From Candidatus Bathyarchaeia archaeon (GTDB lineage: Archaea > Thermoproteota > Bathyarchaeia > Bathyarchaeales > Bathycorpusculaceae), in NCBI GenBank assembly GCA_030019335.1, contig JASEET010000002.1:1-64000 (forward strand): 64,000 nt of DNA, in the 5' to 3' direction. This document shows, in pieces, positions 41,503 to 50,797 of this stretch (its first letter is position 1; every line of letters begins with the position of its first letter). Made by a program: the position numbers and the translations under genes. The notes below the pieces were generated by a model. That model did no database searches, was not told the DNA's origin, and saw only the letters and a program-made list of their open reading frames with translations.

Positions 41503-42192
41503 TCATGGAAGCGTTAAAATTTCAACCTTCACTTTGTGTCCGTCTTTAAGTTTAAGATGTTTTCTTAGAAAAACGGGAGCAATAACCTCGATTACTGAAG
41601 CGTCGTAGTGGCTTCTTAAAGCTGAGATTAGAGCGCCTTTCACCTTATTTTCTATTATTGCTGGATAACATTTCACAGGTCCGAAGGTGCGGTTTTCATT
41701 TGTAAATCCCTCAATTTCAATTGCTGGGTAGGCTTCAAGCTCCGAACAAGTTTTGACATCATAATCTGTTGTTAGTTTCAGGTTAAGTGTGCCCGGATAA
41801 GGGTCAAAGCCTAACTTCTCTATGAACTGTTTCCTGTATCGTTCCTTACTTATGTAATAGGCTCCTTCACCTAATCCTGTGAAAACTATGCCTTCTAGAG
41901 TTACTGAAGGAGGATAAGCGGCTTCCATCAAAAAGTGCAGGTTAGAATAAAGTTTTTTCAGCTTTTTGATGCCAGAGTCTGTGATTTTTATAAGACAGCC
42001 TTCGGGCGTTATGGTTCGTTTAATCCAGCCTTTATTATCCAGCTCGATTAGGTGGCGTGAAGCTGTCTGCTGTGACATGCCCAGTTTTCTTGCTAAATAT
42101 TCGGTGGAAATCTTGGCTGTTCTTCGATGTGCTCCCATCTCAGCCAGCTTCAAAAGTGTGAAAAGATGGCGCCACGCGTGCCTTTCAGTCAT
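41503..42192 (-). CDS. ribK: CTP-dependent riboflavin kinase with an N-terminal winged helix
   Basis: 229 residues in two parts. Residues 1-85: MTERHAWRHLFTLLKLAEMG, then STEYLARKLGMSQQTASRHL and IKRTITPEGCLIKITDSGIK, a MarR-like winged helix. Residues 95-229: LEGIVFTGLGEGAYYISKER, YRKQFIEKLGFDPYPGTLNL (G-T-L-N-L motif), and an LRSHYDASVIEVIAPVFLRK-LKL end, the archaeal riboflavin kinase domain that makes FMN with CTP. The HTH may let the enzyme regulate flavin genes. Convergent with ribL-rhomboid, so the two steps to FAD are side by side. Confidence 0.93.
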   Translation of the reverse strand: MTERHAWRHLFTLLKLAEMGAHRRTAKISTEYLARKLGMSQQTASRHLIELDNKGWIKRTITPEGCLIKITDSGIKKLKKLYSNLHFLMEAAYPPSVTLEGIVFTGLGEGAYYISKERYRKQFIEKLGFDPYPGTLNLKLTTDYDVKTCSELEAYPAIEIEGFTNENRTFGPVKCYPAIIENKVKGALISALRSHYDASVIEVIAPVFLRKHLKLKDGHKVKVEILTLP

Positions 42193-42233
42193 TCCAAGAG
42201 CCTCGGTTTCTCGTTTATCTTAGAAGTGATGGA

Positions 42234-42551
42234 TTATGTATTTAAGTGGCTCGAAATAGCTGTATTTGCTTGGACAAATATATCTCGCAAGTCATGCACG
42301 TGTGCTGAAACTTGCACAACATCTGAGAGAGTTTCAATGGTAAAAGAGATTAAGTATGTGCCGTTATCGCAGTCTACAATGGAAAGATTGTTGGATGCGT
42401 CGACTAGTATCCAGTTTCCGAGGTCTTCATAAAATAAGGTTATGTTTTTAGCTAGAGCTTGTTCTCCTTCGTTATACACCTTACACGTTAGATTTGGGTC
42501 TAAAAAGTTTGTGAAGACTGGAAAAGGTGAATTAAGGATTCCTTTACTGTA
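42234..42551 (-). pseudogene. remnant of a secreted protein
   Basis: A minus-strand frame without a valid start (opens after TGA at 42552-42554) reads GILNSPFPVFTNFLDPNLTC, KVYNEGEQALAKNITLFYED and LGNWILVDASNNLSIVDCDN, then a Val/Ser-rich end. The first Met in frame is at 42479. The beta-rich, Asn-rich composition resembles extracellular domains of archaeal surface proteins. Its N-terminal signal is missing, so it is probably truncated. Confidence 0.4.
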
Positions 42552-42570
42552 TCAAGAAGAGTTTGTATAG

Positions 42571-42827
42571 TCATCGATATGCTGCTTTTCTATGCCTTAC
42601 GTTATAGAGTGTGACTGTTTTCCCATGTTCATCTATTACGTAGATAATACGGTAATCTCCAATTCTTAGACTCCATTTACTTGATAGTTCTCCCCGAAGG
42701 GGCTTTCCCAAGCAGGGTTAATTTCAAGTTTTCTAATAGCGAAATCTAATCTTCTTTTTAGCTGGATGTCGAGCTTACGGAAGTCTCTTTCAAAGCTTCC
42801 AGTAACTTTAAGCCTATACTTCTCCAG
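42571..42827 (-). pseudogene. RelE/ParE-type toxin, frameshifted
   Basis: Two minus-strand frames join into one toxin. First: EKYRLKVTGSFERDFRKLDI, QLKRRLDFAIRKLEINPAW (to about 42705). Then, one base shifted: KPLRGELSSKWSLRIGDYRI, IYVIDEHGKTVTLYNVRHRK, ending at TGA 42571-42573. The second half contains the RIGDYRIIY..D and VRHRKAAY motifs of RelE mRNA interferases. No ATG lies in the expected place (CTG at 42825-42827). One indel near TTGGGAAAGCCCC breaks the gene. Confidence 0.7.
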
Positions 42828-43026
42828 ATTCTCTCAACTCCTCAATAAACTCGTTGTAGCCCCTGACCCTTCCAGCTTTCACATCTTCTTCCGCTTCTCT
42901 GATGGATTTCATTGCATCCTCGTCTTCCAGAATGTCAAAGGTTTCAATGATCTCCTCGAGTAGATTACTTACCTTTAAAAGAAGAGCCCGATCCTCATCA
43001 GTTAAGAGAACCCTAATTCCAGACAT
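42814..43026 (-). CDS. RelB-like antitoxin
   Basis: About 70 residues from ATG 43024-43026 (MSGIRVLLTDEDRALLLKVS); an upstream Met at 43050 is possible. Continues NLLEEIIETFDILEDEDAMK, then AEEDVKAGRVRGYNEFIEEL. The final VKAGRVRGYNEF-type segment is typical of antitoxins that pair with RelE-like toxins. Very acidic. Its end overlaps the toxin start by about 14 bases. With the toxin broken, the antitoxin may persist as a relic. Confidence 0.7.
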   Translation of the reverse strand: MSGIRVLLTDEDRALLLKVSNLLEEIIETFDILEDEDAMKSIREAEEDVKAGRVRGYNEFIEELRESGEV

Positions 43027-43248
43027 GGATTCACCAAATCTATATTTCAACCTCTTAATATTTTAACATATCCATTCACGGCTTGGCACACGTTAACCCA
43101 TCACCAAGAGAAGCAAAAACAATTACATTAAAAGCCAGTGAAAGTGTATATCCCGAGAATCCTCAATGGAAGTTAAACGTGTTTAAACAATCCATACAGA
43201 ATTCTTATCTAAGGCTTTTCCTTGAACTTTACCGTCTAGGCGTCAAAC

Positions 43249-44163
43249 ATGAAAGAGGCTAGAGCGTTCTCACCATGCCACATTACTGGTTTCTTCCAAA
43301 TACTTGATCAGCCAGCAAACCCTCTGTACGTGGGTTCCAAGGGGGCTGGCGTTTCACTAAGCCGAGGAGTCGAAACCATCGTAAAGGTTAGAAAAGCATT
43401 GAAAAGCTCCATACAAGTTAGGATTAACGGTTTTGCTTCAAATTCTGCGGAAGTCTCTAAACATGTTGCGGACGCCTTTCTTTCCCGCTTTAAAGAAATG
43501 GAAAACTTCGAGATTACTGTTGAACACCATGTTGAGGTTCCAATAGGAGCTGGATTCGGCACCAGCGGAGCTGCAGCGTTAAGCCTAGCCCTAGCCCTAA
43601 ACAATGTTTTTGGTTTAGGCATGTCTAAAATAGAGGTTGCCCAATTAGCACATATAGCTGAAGTTGAATGTAAAACGGGGCTCGGCACGGTAATTGCCGA
43701 AACTTTCGGCGGCGTAGAGGTCAGAGTTAAGCCAGGAGCACCAGGAATTGGAGAAATAAAACATGTGTCTGTTCCTAAAAACCATGTGATGGCTTGCGTA
43801 ACCTTTGGATCATTATCCACAAAAAAGTTTTTAACAGACGAGGAAATCCGCAAACGCGTAAACGAGTTTGGCGGAAAACTCGTTGATAAATTGATTAGGG
43901 AGCCAAGCGTCACCAGCTTCCTTAAGCTTTCCCGTCAATTCGTTGAGCATGTAGGATTAATAACTAAAAAGGTAAGGAGAGTCTTAAATGCAGCTGATGA
44001 TGCCCACTTCATCTGTAGCATGCCAATGTTTGGAGAATCTGTATTCACTTTAATTGAACGAGAATCCCTTGAAGAGCTTCTCAAAATTTTTCGTAAGTAC
44101 GGTTCAGATGGGAGAATTGTCGTCAGTGAAATTGACTTTAAAGGAGCGCGACTGCTGAAATGA
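43249..44163 (+). CDS. pantoate kinase
   Basis: 304 residues. GHMP-kinase family enzyme that phosphorylates pantoate to 4-phosphopantoate, an archaeal CoA step. [18 protein letters not shown] at the start matches the family's APx[22 protein letters not shown] near residue 96 is the ATP-binding GHMP motif. [20 protein letters not shown] near 141 and [20 protein letters not shown] near 163 are further PoK features. First gene of a seven-gene CoA cluster; its TGA overlaps the ATG of the next gene (ATGA). Confidence 0.93.
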   Translation: MKEARAFSPCHITGFFQILDQPANPLYVGSKGAGVSLSRGVETIVKVRKALKSSIQVRINGFASNSAEVSKHVADAFLSRFKEMENFEITVEHHVEVPIGAGFGTSGAAALSLALALNNVFGLGMSKIEVAQLAHIAEVECKTGLGTVIAETFGGVEVRVKPGAPGIGEIKHVSVPKNHVMACVTFGSLSTKKFLTDEEIRKRVNEFGGKLVDKLIREPSVTSFLKLSRQFVEHVGLITKKVRRVLNAADDAHFICSMPMFGESVFTLIERESLEELLKIFRKYGSDGRIVVSEIDFKGARLLK

Positions 44164-44966
44164 CAAGCATCAAGATTCAACCGGAACATCCTAGGGCAGA
44201 ATCTCTTCGAATACGAGAAAAATTAATTGAACATTATAAGGAGGGAGTGGTGGCATCTGCTGGTCTTATAGCACACGGTCGGGGGGAAGCCTTCGACTAT
44301 TTGCTAGGTGAAAAAACAACCAAACATGCCTTAAATGCTATAAAGGCAGCTGCAGCGATTCTTCTAACGGCTGAAAAAGCAGTCATCTCAGTTAACGGAA
44401 ATACCGCTGCTTTAGTAGCTGAAGAAGTGGTAAGGCTAGCTAATGTTGTAAAAGCAAAAATTGAGGTTAACCTGTTTTATAGGTCGCTTGAAAGGGAGCT
44501 GGCAATCAAGGAGCTGCTGGAAAAAGCTGGTGCATATGAGGTTTTAGGGATAGGTGAAGATGCTTCTGCAAAGATTCCGGAGTTGGGAAGCGAAAGGAGA
44601 CGTGTAGACCCGCGGGGCATACTTGTGGCTGATGTGGTTTTGGTGCCCTTGGAGGATGGAGACAGAACGGAAGCCCTCGTTAAAATGGGTAAAAAAGTGA
44701 TAGCAATAGACTTGAACCCTCTGTCTCGAACTGCGCGAAAAGCAACAATCACCATAGTCGACAACGTTGTAAGAGCAATGCCAAAACTTGTAGAAATTGC
44801 GGAAAAACTAAAGAAGCAAGACGTAAAGAAATGCAACGAAATCTTGCTCAACTTTGACACCAAGAAAAACTTAGCTGAATCCATAACCCTAATCAAAGAA
44901 AAACTTTCAAAGCTTGCGGAAAAAGGCAAATGCCTCACATTGGAGGATGAAAAACATGAACTTTAA
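44160..44966 (+). CDS. 4-phosphopantoate--beta-alanine ligase (phosphopantothenate synthetase)
   Basis: 268 residues. [20 protein letters not shown] at the start, [20 protein letters not shown] near 30, and [20 protein letters not shown] near 148 are hallmarks of the archaeal PPS (old DUF137). It joins 4-phosphopantoate to beta-alanine with ATP, replacing bacterial PanC and CoaA. Ends DEKHEL in overlap with the start region of the panE gene. Confidence 0.94.
   Translation: MTSIKIQPEHPRAESLRIREKLIEHYKEGVVASAGLIAHGRGEAFDYLLGEKTTKHALNAIKAAAAILLTAEKAVISVNGNTAALVAEEVVRLANVVKAKIEVNLFYRSLERELAIKELLEKAGAYEVLGIGEDASAKIPELGSERRRVDPRGILVADVVLVPLEDGDRTEALVKMGKKVIAIDLNPLSRTARKATITIVDNVVRAMPKLVEIAEKLKKQDVKKCNEILLNFDTKKNLAESITLIKEKLSKLAEKGKCLTLEDEKHEL
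44942..44946 (+). promoter_or_regulatory. ribosome-binding site GGAGG that sets the panE start
   Basis: GGAGG at 44942-44946 lies 9 bases before ATG 44956 but is almost touching ATG 44947, and the frame also opens further upstream at 44914. Only 44956 has a workable spacing. The site is inside the end of the upstream ligase gene. Confidence 0.6.
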
Positions 44967-45864
44967 CAAAATTTTTGTTTTAGGAGCTGGTGCCATTGGA
45001 AGCATCTATGGAGCCTTACTGTCTAAGCGAAATGATGTAACATTGATTGGAAATAAGACCCATGTGAACGCTGTGAATTCAAAGGGCTTATCAATTTCCG
45101 GAGACATAAACGAGGTTTTCCACTTAAAGGCTGACACCGAAATCCGCGAAATACCAGAAAAAACGTTAATCATCCTAACTACAAAAGCATATGACTCAGC
45201 AAATGCCATTGAAGGAATAAAGAAACTTCTCAAAAGAGATACTGTTATTCTGATTTTACAGAATGGTCTTGGAAACGAAGAAATCGTTAAGCGTGCAGTA
45301 GGTGACAAAGCCAAAATTTTAAGGGCTACAACAGCGATGGCTGCTGAATTCTTTGAACCTAGAAAAATAAGATTTTGGAGCGGAGAAACAATCATTGAGC
45401 AGGATGAAGCTGCGGAAAAAATCGCGGAAATTTTTAACAAGTGCATGCTAAAGACAAGCCTTTCCAATGACATTACCAAGGAAGTATGGAACAAACTGGT
45501 CGTTAACTGTGTAATAAACCCGTTGACAGCACTCTTTCATGTTAGAAATTGCGAAATTATCGCGGATTCACTGAAAAGTGTTAGACATGAAATTGTTAAA
45601 GAATGCGTTGAAGTTGGAAAAGCTGAGAAAATAAGCTTCCCCGAAGATTTAGAGGAAAAAATTGACAAAAAAATTTCCAGCTATACGAATTTTTCTTCCA
45701 TGTGTCAAGATATCATGAAGGGCAAGAGAACTGAAATTGATTTTCTAAATGGAAAGGTAGTCGAGTTGGGCAGAAAGCATCACATTTCAACACTAGTGAA
45801 CGAGACGCTTGTGTGCTTCATAAAATTCTTGGAGGAGAAAAATGGAATTTCAAGAAAAGATTAG
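44956..45864 (+). CDS. panE: 2-dehydropantoate 2-reductase
   Basis: About 302 residues. NADPH-dependent reduction of ketopantoate to pantoate. N-terminal Rossmann motif [40 protein letters not shown] near 75 and [20 protein letters not shown] near 97 carry the family's Lys and QNG motif. [20 protein letters not shown] near 175 contains catalytic Lys and Asn. Full length. In Thermococcus this enzyme is the CoA feedback point; that may apply here. Overlaps panB by 23 bases. Confidence 0.95.
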   Translation: MNFNKIFVLGAGAIGSIYGALLSKRNDVTLIGNKTHVNAVNSKGLSISGDINEVFHLKADTEIREIPEKTLIILTTKAYDSANAIEGIKKLLKRDTVILILQNGLGNEEIVKRAVGDKAKILRATTAMAAEFFEPRKIRFWSGETIIEQDEAAEKIAEIFNKCMLKTSLSNDITKEVWNKLVVNCVINPLTALFHVRNCEIIADSLKSVRHEIVKECVEVGKAEKISFPEDLEEKIDKKISSYTNFSSMCQDIMKGKRTEIDFLNGKVVELGRKHHISTLVNETLVCFIKFLEEKNGISRKD

Positions 45865-46612
45865 GCGGAAAAAGGGTAAACAAAAAATTATAATGCTAAC
45901 GGCTTACGACTATCAAATAGCAAAAATACTGGACGGAATGAACATCGATTTAATCCTCGTCGGCGACAGTCTAGGAATGGTTGTGCAAGGTCGCGGCAAC
46001 ACTAAAAGTGTAACGATGACGGATATGATTTACCACGTAAGGGCTGTGGCAAGAGGAGCTAAGAACACGCCAATCATAGGAGACATGCCGATAAACAGCT
46101 GCAACACTATGGAAGATGGCTTAAGAAACGCTAAGCATTTTCTAGAGGCAGGAGCCCATGGAGTTAAGATTGAAGGAAACAGACCAGAAGTCATAAATGC
46201 TTTAATAGATGCCAGAATTCCAGTGATGGGTCATGTTGGCATGCTGCCTCAAATAGCTGAAACTTATCGTGTAAAAGGGAAAAAGCCTGAAGAAGCTGAA
46301 GCAATTCTCCGAGACGCCTTGGAATTGGATAGGTTGGGCGTGTTTTCCATGGTGTTAGAGTGCATCCCTGAAAGCCTTGCCAAAAAAATAACAGAAACCG
46401 TGAAGACTCCAACAATTGGCATAGGAGCCGGAAGATACTGTGATGGACAAGTTTTGGTAATAAATGATATGCTGGGGCTGGATGAAAATTTCAAACCAAA
46501 ATATGTAAAGAGATACGCCAATCTAAACAAAGTGATAAAGGATGCTGTAGCCAAGTTTATGGAAGAGGTTTCTGCTGGCAAGTATCCGGACAAGGAGCAT
46601 ACATATCATTAG
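45842..46612 (+). CDS. panB: 3-methyl-2-oxobutanoate hydroxymethyltransferase
   Basis: 256 residues. Makes ketopantoate from ketoisovalerate and methylene-tetrahydrofolate (or tetrahydromethanopterin). IIMLTAYDYQIAKILDGMNI at the start, ILVGDSLGMVVQGRGNTKSV near 37 (metal-binding Asp), GAHGVKIEGNRPEVINALID near 103, and PTIGIGAGRYCDGQVLVIND near 192 are diagnostic. GGAGGAGAAAA precedes ATG 45842, inside the panE end. Complete. Confidence 0.96.
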   Translation: MEFQEKIRRKKGKQKIIMLTAYDYQIAKILDGMNIDLILVGDSLGMVVQGRGNTKSVTMTDMIYHVRAVARGAKNTPIIGDMPINSCNTMEDGLRNAKHFLEAGAHGVKIEGNRPEVINALIDARIPVMGHVGMLPQIAETYRVKGKKPEEAEAILRDALELDRLGVFSMVLECIPESLAKKITETVKTPTIGIGAGRYCDGQVLVINDMLGLDENFKPKYVKRYANLNKVIKDAVAKFMEEVSAGKYPDKEHTYH

Positions 46613-46626
46613 AGCTGTAGGAGCTT

Positions 46627-47796
46627 ATGAAGTTGCAAAATAAAGGCTTGTCCCAGAATTTAGTTCTCAAGGAACTTGAGTCAAGGCTTAGAAACGACTT
46701 TGCGTATGATTCTGGGAAAATCATTGGGTCCATGTGTACTTGTCCGCATCCTTTAGCTAGAAAAGTGTACAATCGCTTTCTCGATATAAACCTAGGTGAT
46801 TCAGGGCTTTTCCCAGCAGTAGTTAAGCTAGAAAAGGAAACAATACACATGCTTGGCACGTTGCTTTCAAACTTGGAGGCTTCAGGCCACATAGTAACTG
46901 GAGGAACGGAGGCTAATACTTTGGCTTTGTGGGCTGCTAAAAAACTTTCAAAAAAGAAGCAATGCGAAGTTATTATGCCTGCTTCTGCACATTACTCTTT
47001 TGACAAGGCTGCAGACTTATTAGGTTTGAGAATTGTTAGGGTTGGGTTGAACGACGGATTCCAAGTGGACGTAGAAGCCGTTAAAAAAGCGGTAAATTTA
47101 AACACCATAGCAATTGTTGGCATAGCTGGAACAACTGGTTTAGGCGTGGTCGACCCGATATCGGAGCTTTCCAAAATTGCCGTGGAAAATGACTTATATC
47201 TTCATGTGGATGCAGCCTTCGGAGGATTTGTTCTTTCATTTCTGAAGGAATTAGGATTTAATGTTTCAGATTTTGATTTTGCATTGCCGGGAGTTTGCTC
47301 AATCACTATTGACCCGCATAAAATGGGTTTGGCTCCTATTCCGGCTGGTGGAATATTGTTTAGGAATGAAAGGCTAAGAAAGGCGGTTGCTTGGAATGTT
47401 TCTTATTTGGCTGGAGGAGAAACTGAGCAAGCCACTTTTGTGGGGACGCGTTCCGGCACTTCAGTTATTGCTGTTTGGGCTTTGCTGAAGCATTTGGGAA
47501 GGGAAGGCTACAAAAGAATTGTGAGACGTTGTATGCGTTTAACGGAGAAACTTGCGGAGGAAATCCCAAAGATTAAAGGTTTAGACATAGTTACAGAACC
47601 AACCATGAACATTGTTGGGTTGAAATCTGAAGTATTCGATATTCGCCAAATAGCAAAAGAATTAAGATTTAGAAAATGGGCTGTTTCCCTCTTCCCAAAT
47701 TATATTCGAATCGTTGTCATGCCTCATGTCCGAAAGCATCATATTGAAAGGTTCATAGAGGATTTAAAGGATATCATTGATAAATTGGGAGGTTGA
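46627..47796 (+). CDS. mfnA: L-aspartate/L-tyrosine decarboxylase (MfnA family)
   Basis: 389 residues. PLP-dependent group II decarboxylase. GTEANTLALWAAKKLSKKKQ near 94, PASAHYSFDKAADLLGLRIV near 118, and LYLHVDAAFGGFVLSFLKEL near 189 hold the cofactor residues. SITIDPHKMGLAPIPAGGIL near 227 has the PLP lysine. In archaea it supplies beta-alanine from aspartate for CoA, and in methanogens tyramine; the CoA cluster supports aspartate. Sits 14 bases after panB and overlaps coaBC. Confidence 0.93.
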   Translation: MKLQNKGLSQNLVLKELESRLRNDFAYDSGKIIGSMCTCPHPLARKVYNRFLDINLGDSGLFPAVVKLEKETIHMLGTLLSNLEASGHIVTGGTEANTLALWAAKKLSKKKQCEVIMPASAHYSFDKAADLLGLRIVRVGLNDGFQVDVEAVKKAVNLNTIAIVGIAGTTGLGVVDPISELSKIAVENDLYLHVDAAFGGFVLSFLKELGFNVSDFDFALPGVCSITIDPHKMGLAPIPAGGILFRNERLRKAVAWNVSYLAGGETEQATFVGTRSGTSVIAVWALLKHLGREGYKRIVRRCMRLTEKLAEEIPKIKGLDIVTEPTMNIVGLKSEVFDIRQIAKELRFRKWAVSLFPNYIRIVVMPHVRKHHIERFIEDLKDIIDKLGG

Positions 47797-49067
47797 AAAG
47801 AGGAGGATTCTTGTTGTCTACCCATCCATCTAAAGACATTGTAGGAACGAAAGGAAAAGAGTTAAAAGATAAACGCATAGTTTTATGTATAACTGGCAGC
47901 GTAGCAGCAGTTCAATGCCCAGAAATCGCCAGAACACTCATGCGACATGGAGCAGAAGTTTTCGCTGTGATGTCACCGATGGCGCAGAAAATAATTCACC
48001 CATATCTTATGGAATGGGCAACTGGAAACACTATCATAACCGAGCTAACGGGGAAAATTGAACATGTGGCTTTGGTTGGAGAACACCCTAAAAAGGCTGA
48101 TCTGGTGCTTGTTGCTCCAGCTACAGCAAACACGATAAGCAAAATTGCCTGTGGAATAGATGATACAACGGTGACGTCTGTTGTTTCAACAGCTTTCGGC
48201 TCAAAAATCTCTATAATTGTTGTTCCAGCCATGCATGAGTCCATGTATAACCATCCCATATTAAGTGAAAACATTAAGAAACTAAAAGCGTTAGGCGTTG
48301 AATTTGTCGGTCCAAGAATTGAGGAGGGAAAGGCAAAAATTGCTGAAACAAAGGAAATTGTTGATGCAGTTATTCGCAAACTTACAGTTAAACAGGATTT
48401 CTCTGGATTGAGGGTGCTGGTTACTGCGGGACCCACTATAGAGTATATAGACCCTATCCGTGTTGTTACAAACAGAAGTTCTGGAAAAATGGGCGTTGCA
48501 ATTGCAGAAGAAGCCTTAAACCGCGGAGCAGAAGTGACATTAGTTTACGGATTGGGAACAGCAGCTCCTCCACGAAAAGCCCGTGTGATTTCTGTTGAAA
48601 CAACAGAGCAGATGCATGAAGCCGTTGTTTCCGAGTTAAAATCGAAGAAATATAATGTGGTGATAGCTGCAGCAGCGGCGGCTGACTGGACCATTGAAAA
48701 ACCGTATTCTTACAAGGTTTCAACGCATAAGCTTCATTCGATTAGCTTGAAACTGAAGCCTACAAGAAAAATTATTGATTACGTAAAAAAGGTTAGTCCC
48801 AAAACTTTTCTGGTGGCGTTCCGTGCAGAATACAAGTTATCTAAGAAGGAATTGATTGAAAGTGCGTATAAGAGGCTGTTGGAAGCTGATGCTGATTTAA
48901 TTGTCGTGAACGATGTGGGCAAGAAAGGTGTAGGATTTGGAACCGAAACAAACGAGGTTTTCATTGTAGATAGAAAGAAAAAAGTGGTTCATGTTCCCTT
49001 GGCCCCTAAACGGGAAGTTGCGAGGAAAATTCTTGATGTTGTGAATGAAAAAATCAAACCAAAATAG
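47793..49067 (+). CDS. coaBC: phosphopantothenoylcysteine synthetase/decarboxylase (bifunctional)
   Basis: About 420 residues. N-terminal flavin-dependent decarboxylase CoaC: RIVLCITGSVAAVQCPEIAR near residue 28, DLVLVAPATANTISKIACGI near 106, and PAMHESMYNHPILSENIKKL near 146. C-terminal synthetase CoaB: LRVLVTAGPTIEYIDPIRVV near 205, TNRSSGKMGVAIAEEALNRG near 226 and VVIAAAAAADWTIEKPYSYK near 286. Adds cysteine to phosphopantothenate with CTP, then decarboxylates. TTG 47814 after GAGGAGGATTC is an alternative to TTG 47793. Confidence 0.95.
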   Translation: MKRGGFLLSTHPSKDIVGTKGKELKDKRIVLCITGSVAAVQCPEIARTLMRHGAEVFAVMSPMAQKIIHPYLMEWATGNTIITELTGKIEHVALVGEHPKKADLVLVAPATANTISKIACGIDDTTVTSVVSTAFGSKISIIVVPAMHESMYNHPILSENIKKLKALGVEFVGPRIEEGKAKIAETKEIVDAVIRKLTVKQDFSGLRVLVTAGPTIEYIDPIRVVTNRSSGKMGVAIAEEALNRGAEVTLVYGLGTAAPPRKARVISVETTEQMHEAVVSELKSKKYNVVIAAAAAADWTIEKPYSYKVSTHKLHSISLKLKPTRKIIDYVKKVSPKTFLVAFRAEYKLSKKELIESAYKRLLEADADLIVVNDVGKKGVGFGTETNEVFIVDRKKKVVHVPLAPKREVARKILDVVNEKIKPK

Positions 49068-49106
49068 TCTTATAGGCTTTTAATACGTGATTAAACGTGA
49101 GAGCCA

Positions 49107-49589
49107 ATGCGGAAAAAGTTCAAAACTGTGGCTGTTGGCGGTACTTTCGACGAGTTTCATAAGGGACACAGAGTCTTGCTTATGAAAGCCTTTGAGGTGG
49201 GCGAGCAGGTTTTAATTGGTTTATGCTCTGACGAGTTCGCCAAGAAACTGAATAAGCCTCACGCAACAGCGTCCTATAAGCAGAGGTTAGAGGAGCTAAA
49301 GATTTTCTTACGTGAGCATGATTTTTTGAAAAGAACCCGAATTATTCCTTTAAATGATGTTTATGGAGTGACTTTATCTAAAGGCTGCGTTGAAGCCTTA
49401 GTTGTAAGCAAAGAAACAGAACCCACAGCCTTTAGAATTAATGAGGAAAGGAAAAGGCTTGGGCTTCCTCCGCTTCACATAGTGGTTATAGAGATGGTTC
49501 CCTCGAAAAATCATGTTCCAATATCCACAACTCGAATTCGCCGCGGAGAAATTGACCGAGAAGGACTGTTGCTGAAAACGCCACATTAA
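49107..49589 (+). CDS. coaD: phosphopantetheine adenylyltransferase, archaeal type
   Basis: 160 residues. KTVAVGGTFDEFHKGHRVLL at the start has the T/HxGH nucleotidyltransferase motif. LIGLCSDEFAKKLNKPHATA near 34, TRIIPLNDVYGVTLSKGCVE near 73, and PISTTRIRRGEIDREG near the end (ISTTRIR) are typical. Converts phosphopantetheine to dephospho-CoA. Last gene of the CoA cluster; only the final dephospho-CoA kinase is absent from the window. Confidence 0.94.
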   Translation: MRKKFKTVAVGGTFDEFHKGHRVLLMKAFEVGEQVLIGLCSDEFAKKLNKPHATASYKQRLEELKIFLREHDFLKRTRIIPLNDVYGVTLSKGCVEALVVSKETEPTAFRINEERKRLGLPPLHIVVIEMVPSKNHVPISTTRIRRGEIDREGLLLKTPH

Positions 49590-49638
49590 CGTTCCTATAA
49601 AAAGGGAATAGTTTAAACACCTTTTAACCTACATTTTA

Positions 49639-50790
49639 TTGGAAGGATTACTTGTGCAAAGAACTGGCATTGCTAAGCTTCCACTTCATTACGGCAAAGC
49701 ACCAAGATGGCTAGTTATCCGCATGCGCAAACTTGCCAAAGAAATCGTCACAATTATCGTTGACGAGTATGGCACGGATGATTTCCTCAAGCGAATTTCA
49801 GACCCTTTCTGGTTTCAGGCTTTAGGCTGTGTTTTAGGTTATGATTGGCATTCATCAGGTGTAACCACGGTTGTTACGGGGGTCTTGAAACAAGCTGTTG
49901 TGCCGGATGAACATGGCATTGCTGTCTGCGGCGGCAAAGGTAAAGTTTCTCGGCAGGCACCACTAGAAATTGGAAACGTTGGCGAAAAGTTTGGTTTTTC
50001 AATCGATAGAATTGAGGGTTTGTGTTATGCAAGCAAAATGAGTGCTAAGGTTGATAATACGACTATTCAAGCTGGCTACCAGCTTTATCATCATGCCTTT
50101 TTTGTGGCTGAAGATGGTAAGTGGGCGGTTATCCAACAGGGTATGTGTCCACAAGACCGCACGGCTAGGCGTTATCATTGGCTCTCCGACAATGCCAAAA
50201 ACTTTGTTGTTGAACCCCATGATGCTATAGTTGGCGATGTAAAACGTGAAGTTGCTTTGAACATGACTGCAAGAGAAAGTGAAGGCTGCAGAAAAACTTC
50301 AGTGGACGTAGCCAAAGAACCACCAAAAAAGACTATGCGAATGATAATGTCTATTAGGCCAGTCTATCAGAAGTCGCTTCAGGAGTGGCTGCCAAAAACT
50401 GCGGATATCCAATGGAAAGAATACCCAATTGACGTTTTGTCTATGCCAAGGAACATAAACTGGAAAGCATTGCGAGAAGTTTACGAATTCCAGCCTAGAA
50501 ATTATGAAGAACTGTTAGGATTTAAAGGCATAGGTCCAGCCACTGTAAGAGGCTTAGCCTTGATTGCAGAGCTGATTTACGGTGAAAAGCCAAGTTGGAA
50601 AGACCCAGTGAAATATTCCTTTGCGTATGGAGGAAAGGATGGTGTGCCTCATCCCGTGAATCGCAAAGCCATGGACGAGTCAATACAGATTCTTAAGTGT
50701 GCAATTCAAAAAGCTAAGGTGGGGAACAAAGAGAAGGTGAAGTCTCTGCAGAGGCTTAGGCGATTTGTCCCAGACAACACAACTCATTAA
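49639..50790 (+). CDS. DUF763 protein
   Basis: 383 residues. Starts GIAKLPLHYGKAPRWLVIRM, and includes FQALGCVLGYDWHSSGVTTV near 55 and VIQQGMCPQDRTARRYHWLS near 163, the DUF763 core. A helix-hairpin-helix near 288, ELLGFKGIGPATVRGLALIA, suggests nucleic-acid binding, and PVKYSFAYGGKDGVPHPVNR follows. Widespread in archaea and some bacteria, function unknown; DNA/RNA metabolism is inferred. TTG 49639 is used as start. Confidence 0.9.
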   Translation: MEGLLVQRTGIAKLPLHYGKAPRWLVIRMRKLAKEIVTIIVDEYGTDDFLKRISDPFWFQALGCVLGYDWHSSGVTTVVTGVLKQAVVPDEHGIAVCGGKGKVSRQAPLEIGNVGEKFGFSIDRIEGLCYASKMSAKVDNTTIQAGYQLYHHAFFVAEDGKWAVIQQGMCPQDRTARRYHWLSDNAKNFVVEPHDAIVGDVKREVALNMTARESEGCRKTSVDVAKEPPKKTMRMIMSIRPVYQKSLQEWLPKTADIQWKEYPIDVLSMPRNINWKALREVYEFQPRNYEELLGFKGIGPATVRGLALIAELIYGEKPSWKDPVKYSFAYGGKDGVPHPVNRKAMDESIQILKCAIQKAKVGNKEKVKSLQRLRRFVPDNTTH

Positions 50791-50797
50791 AAGGATT

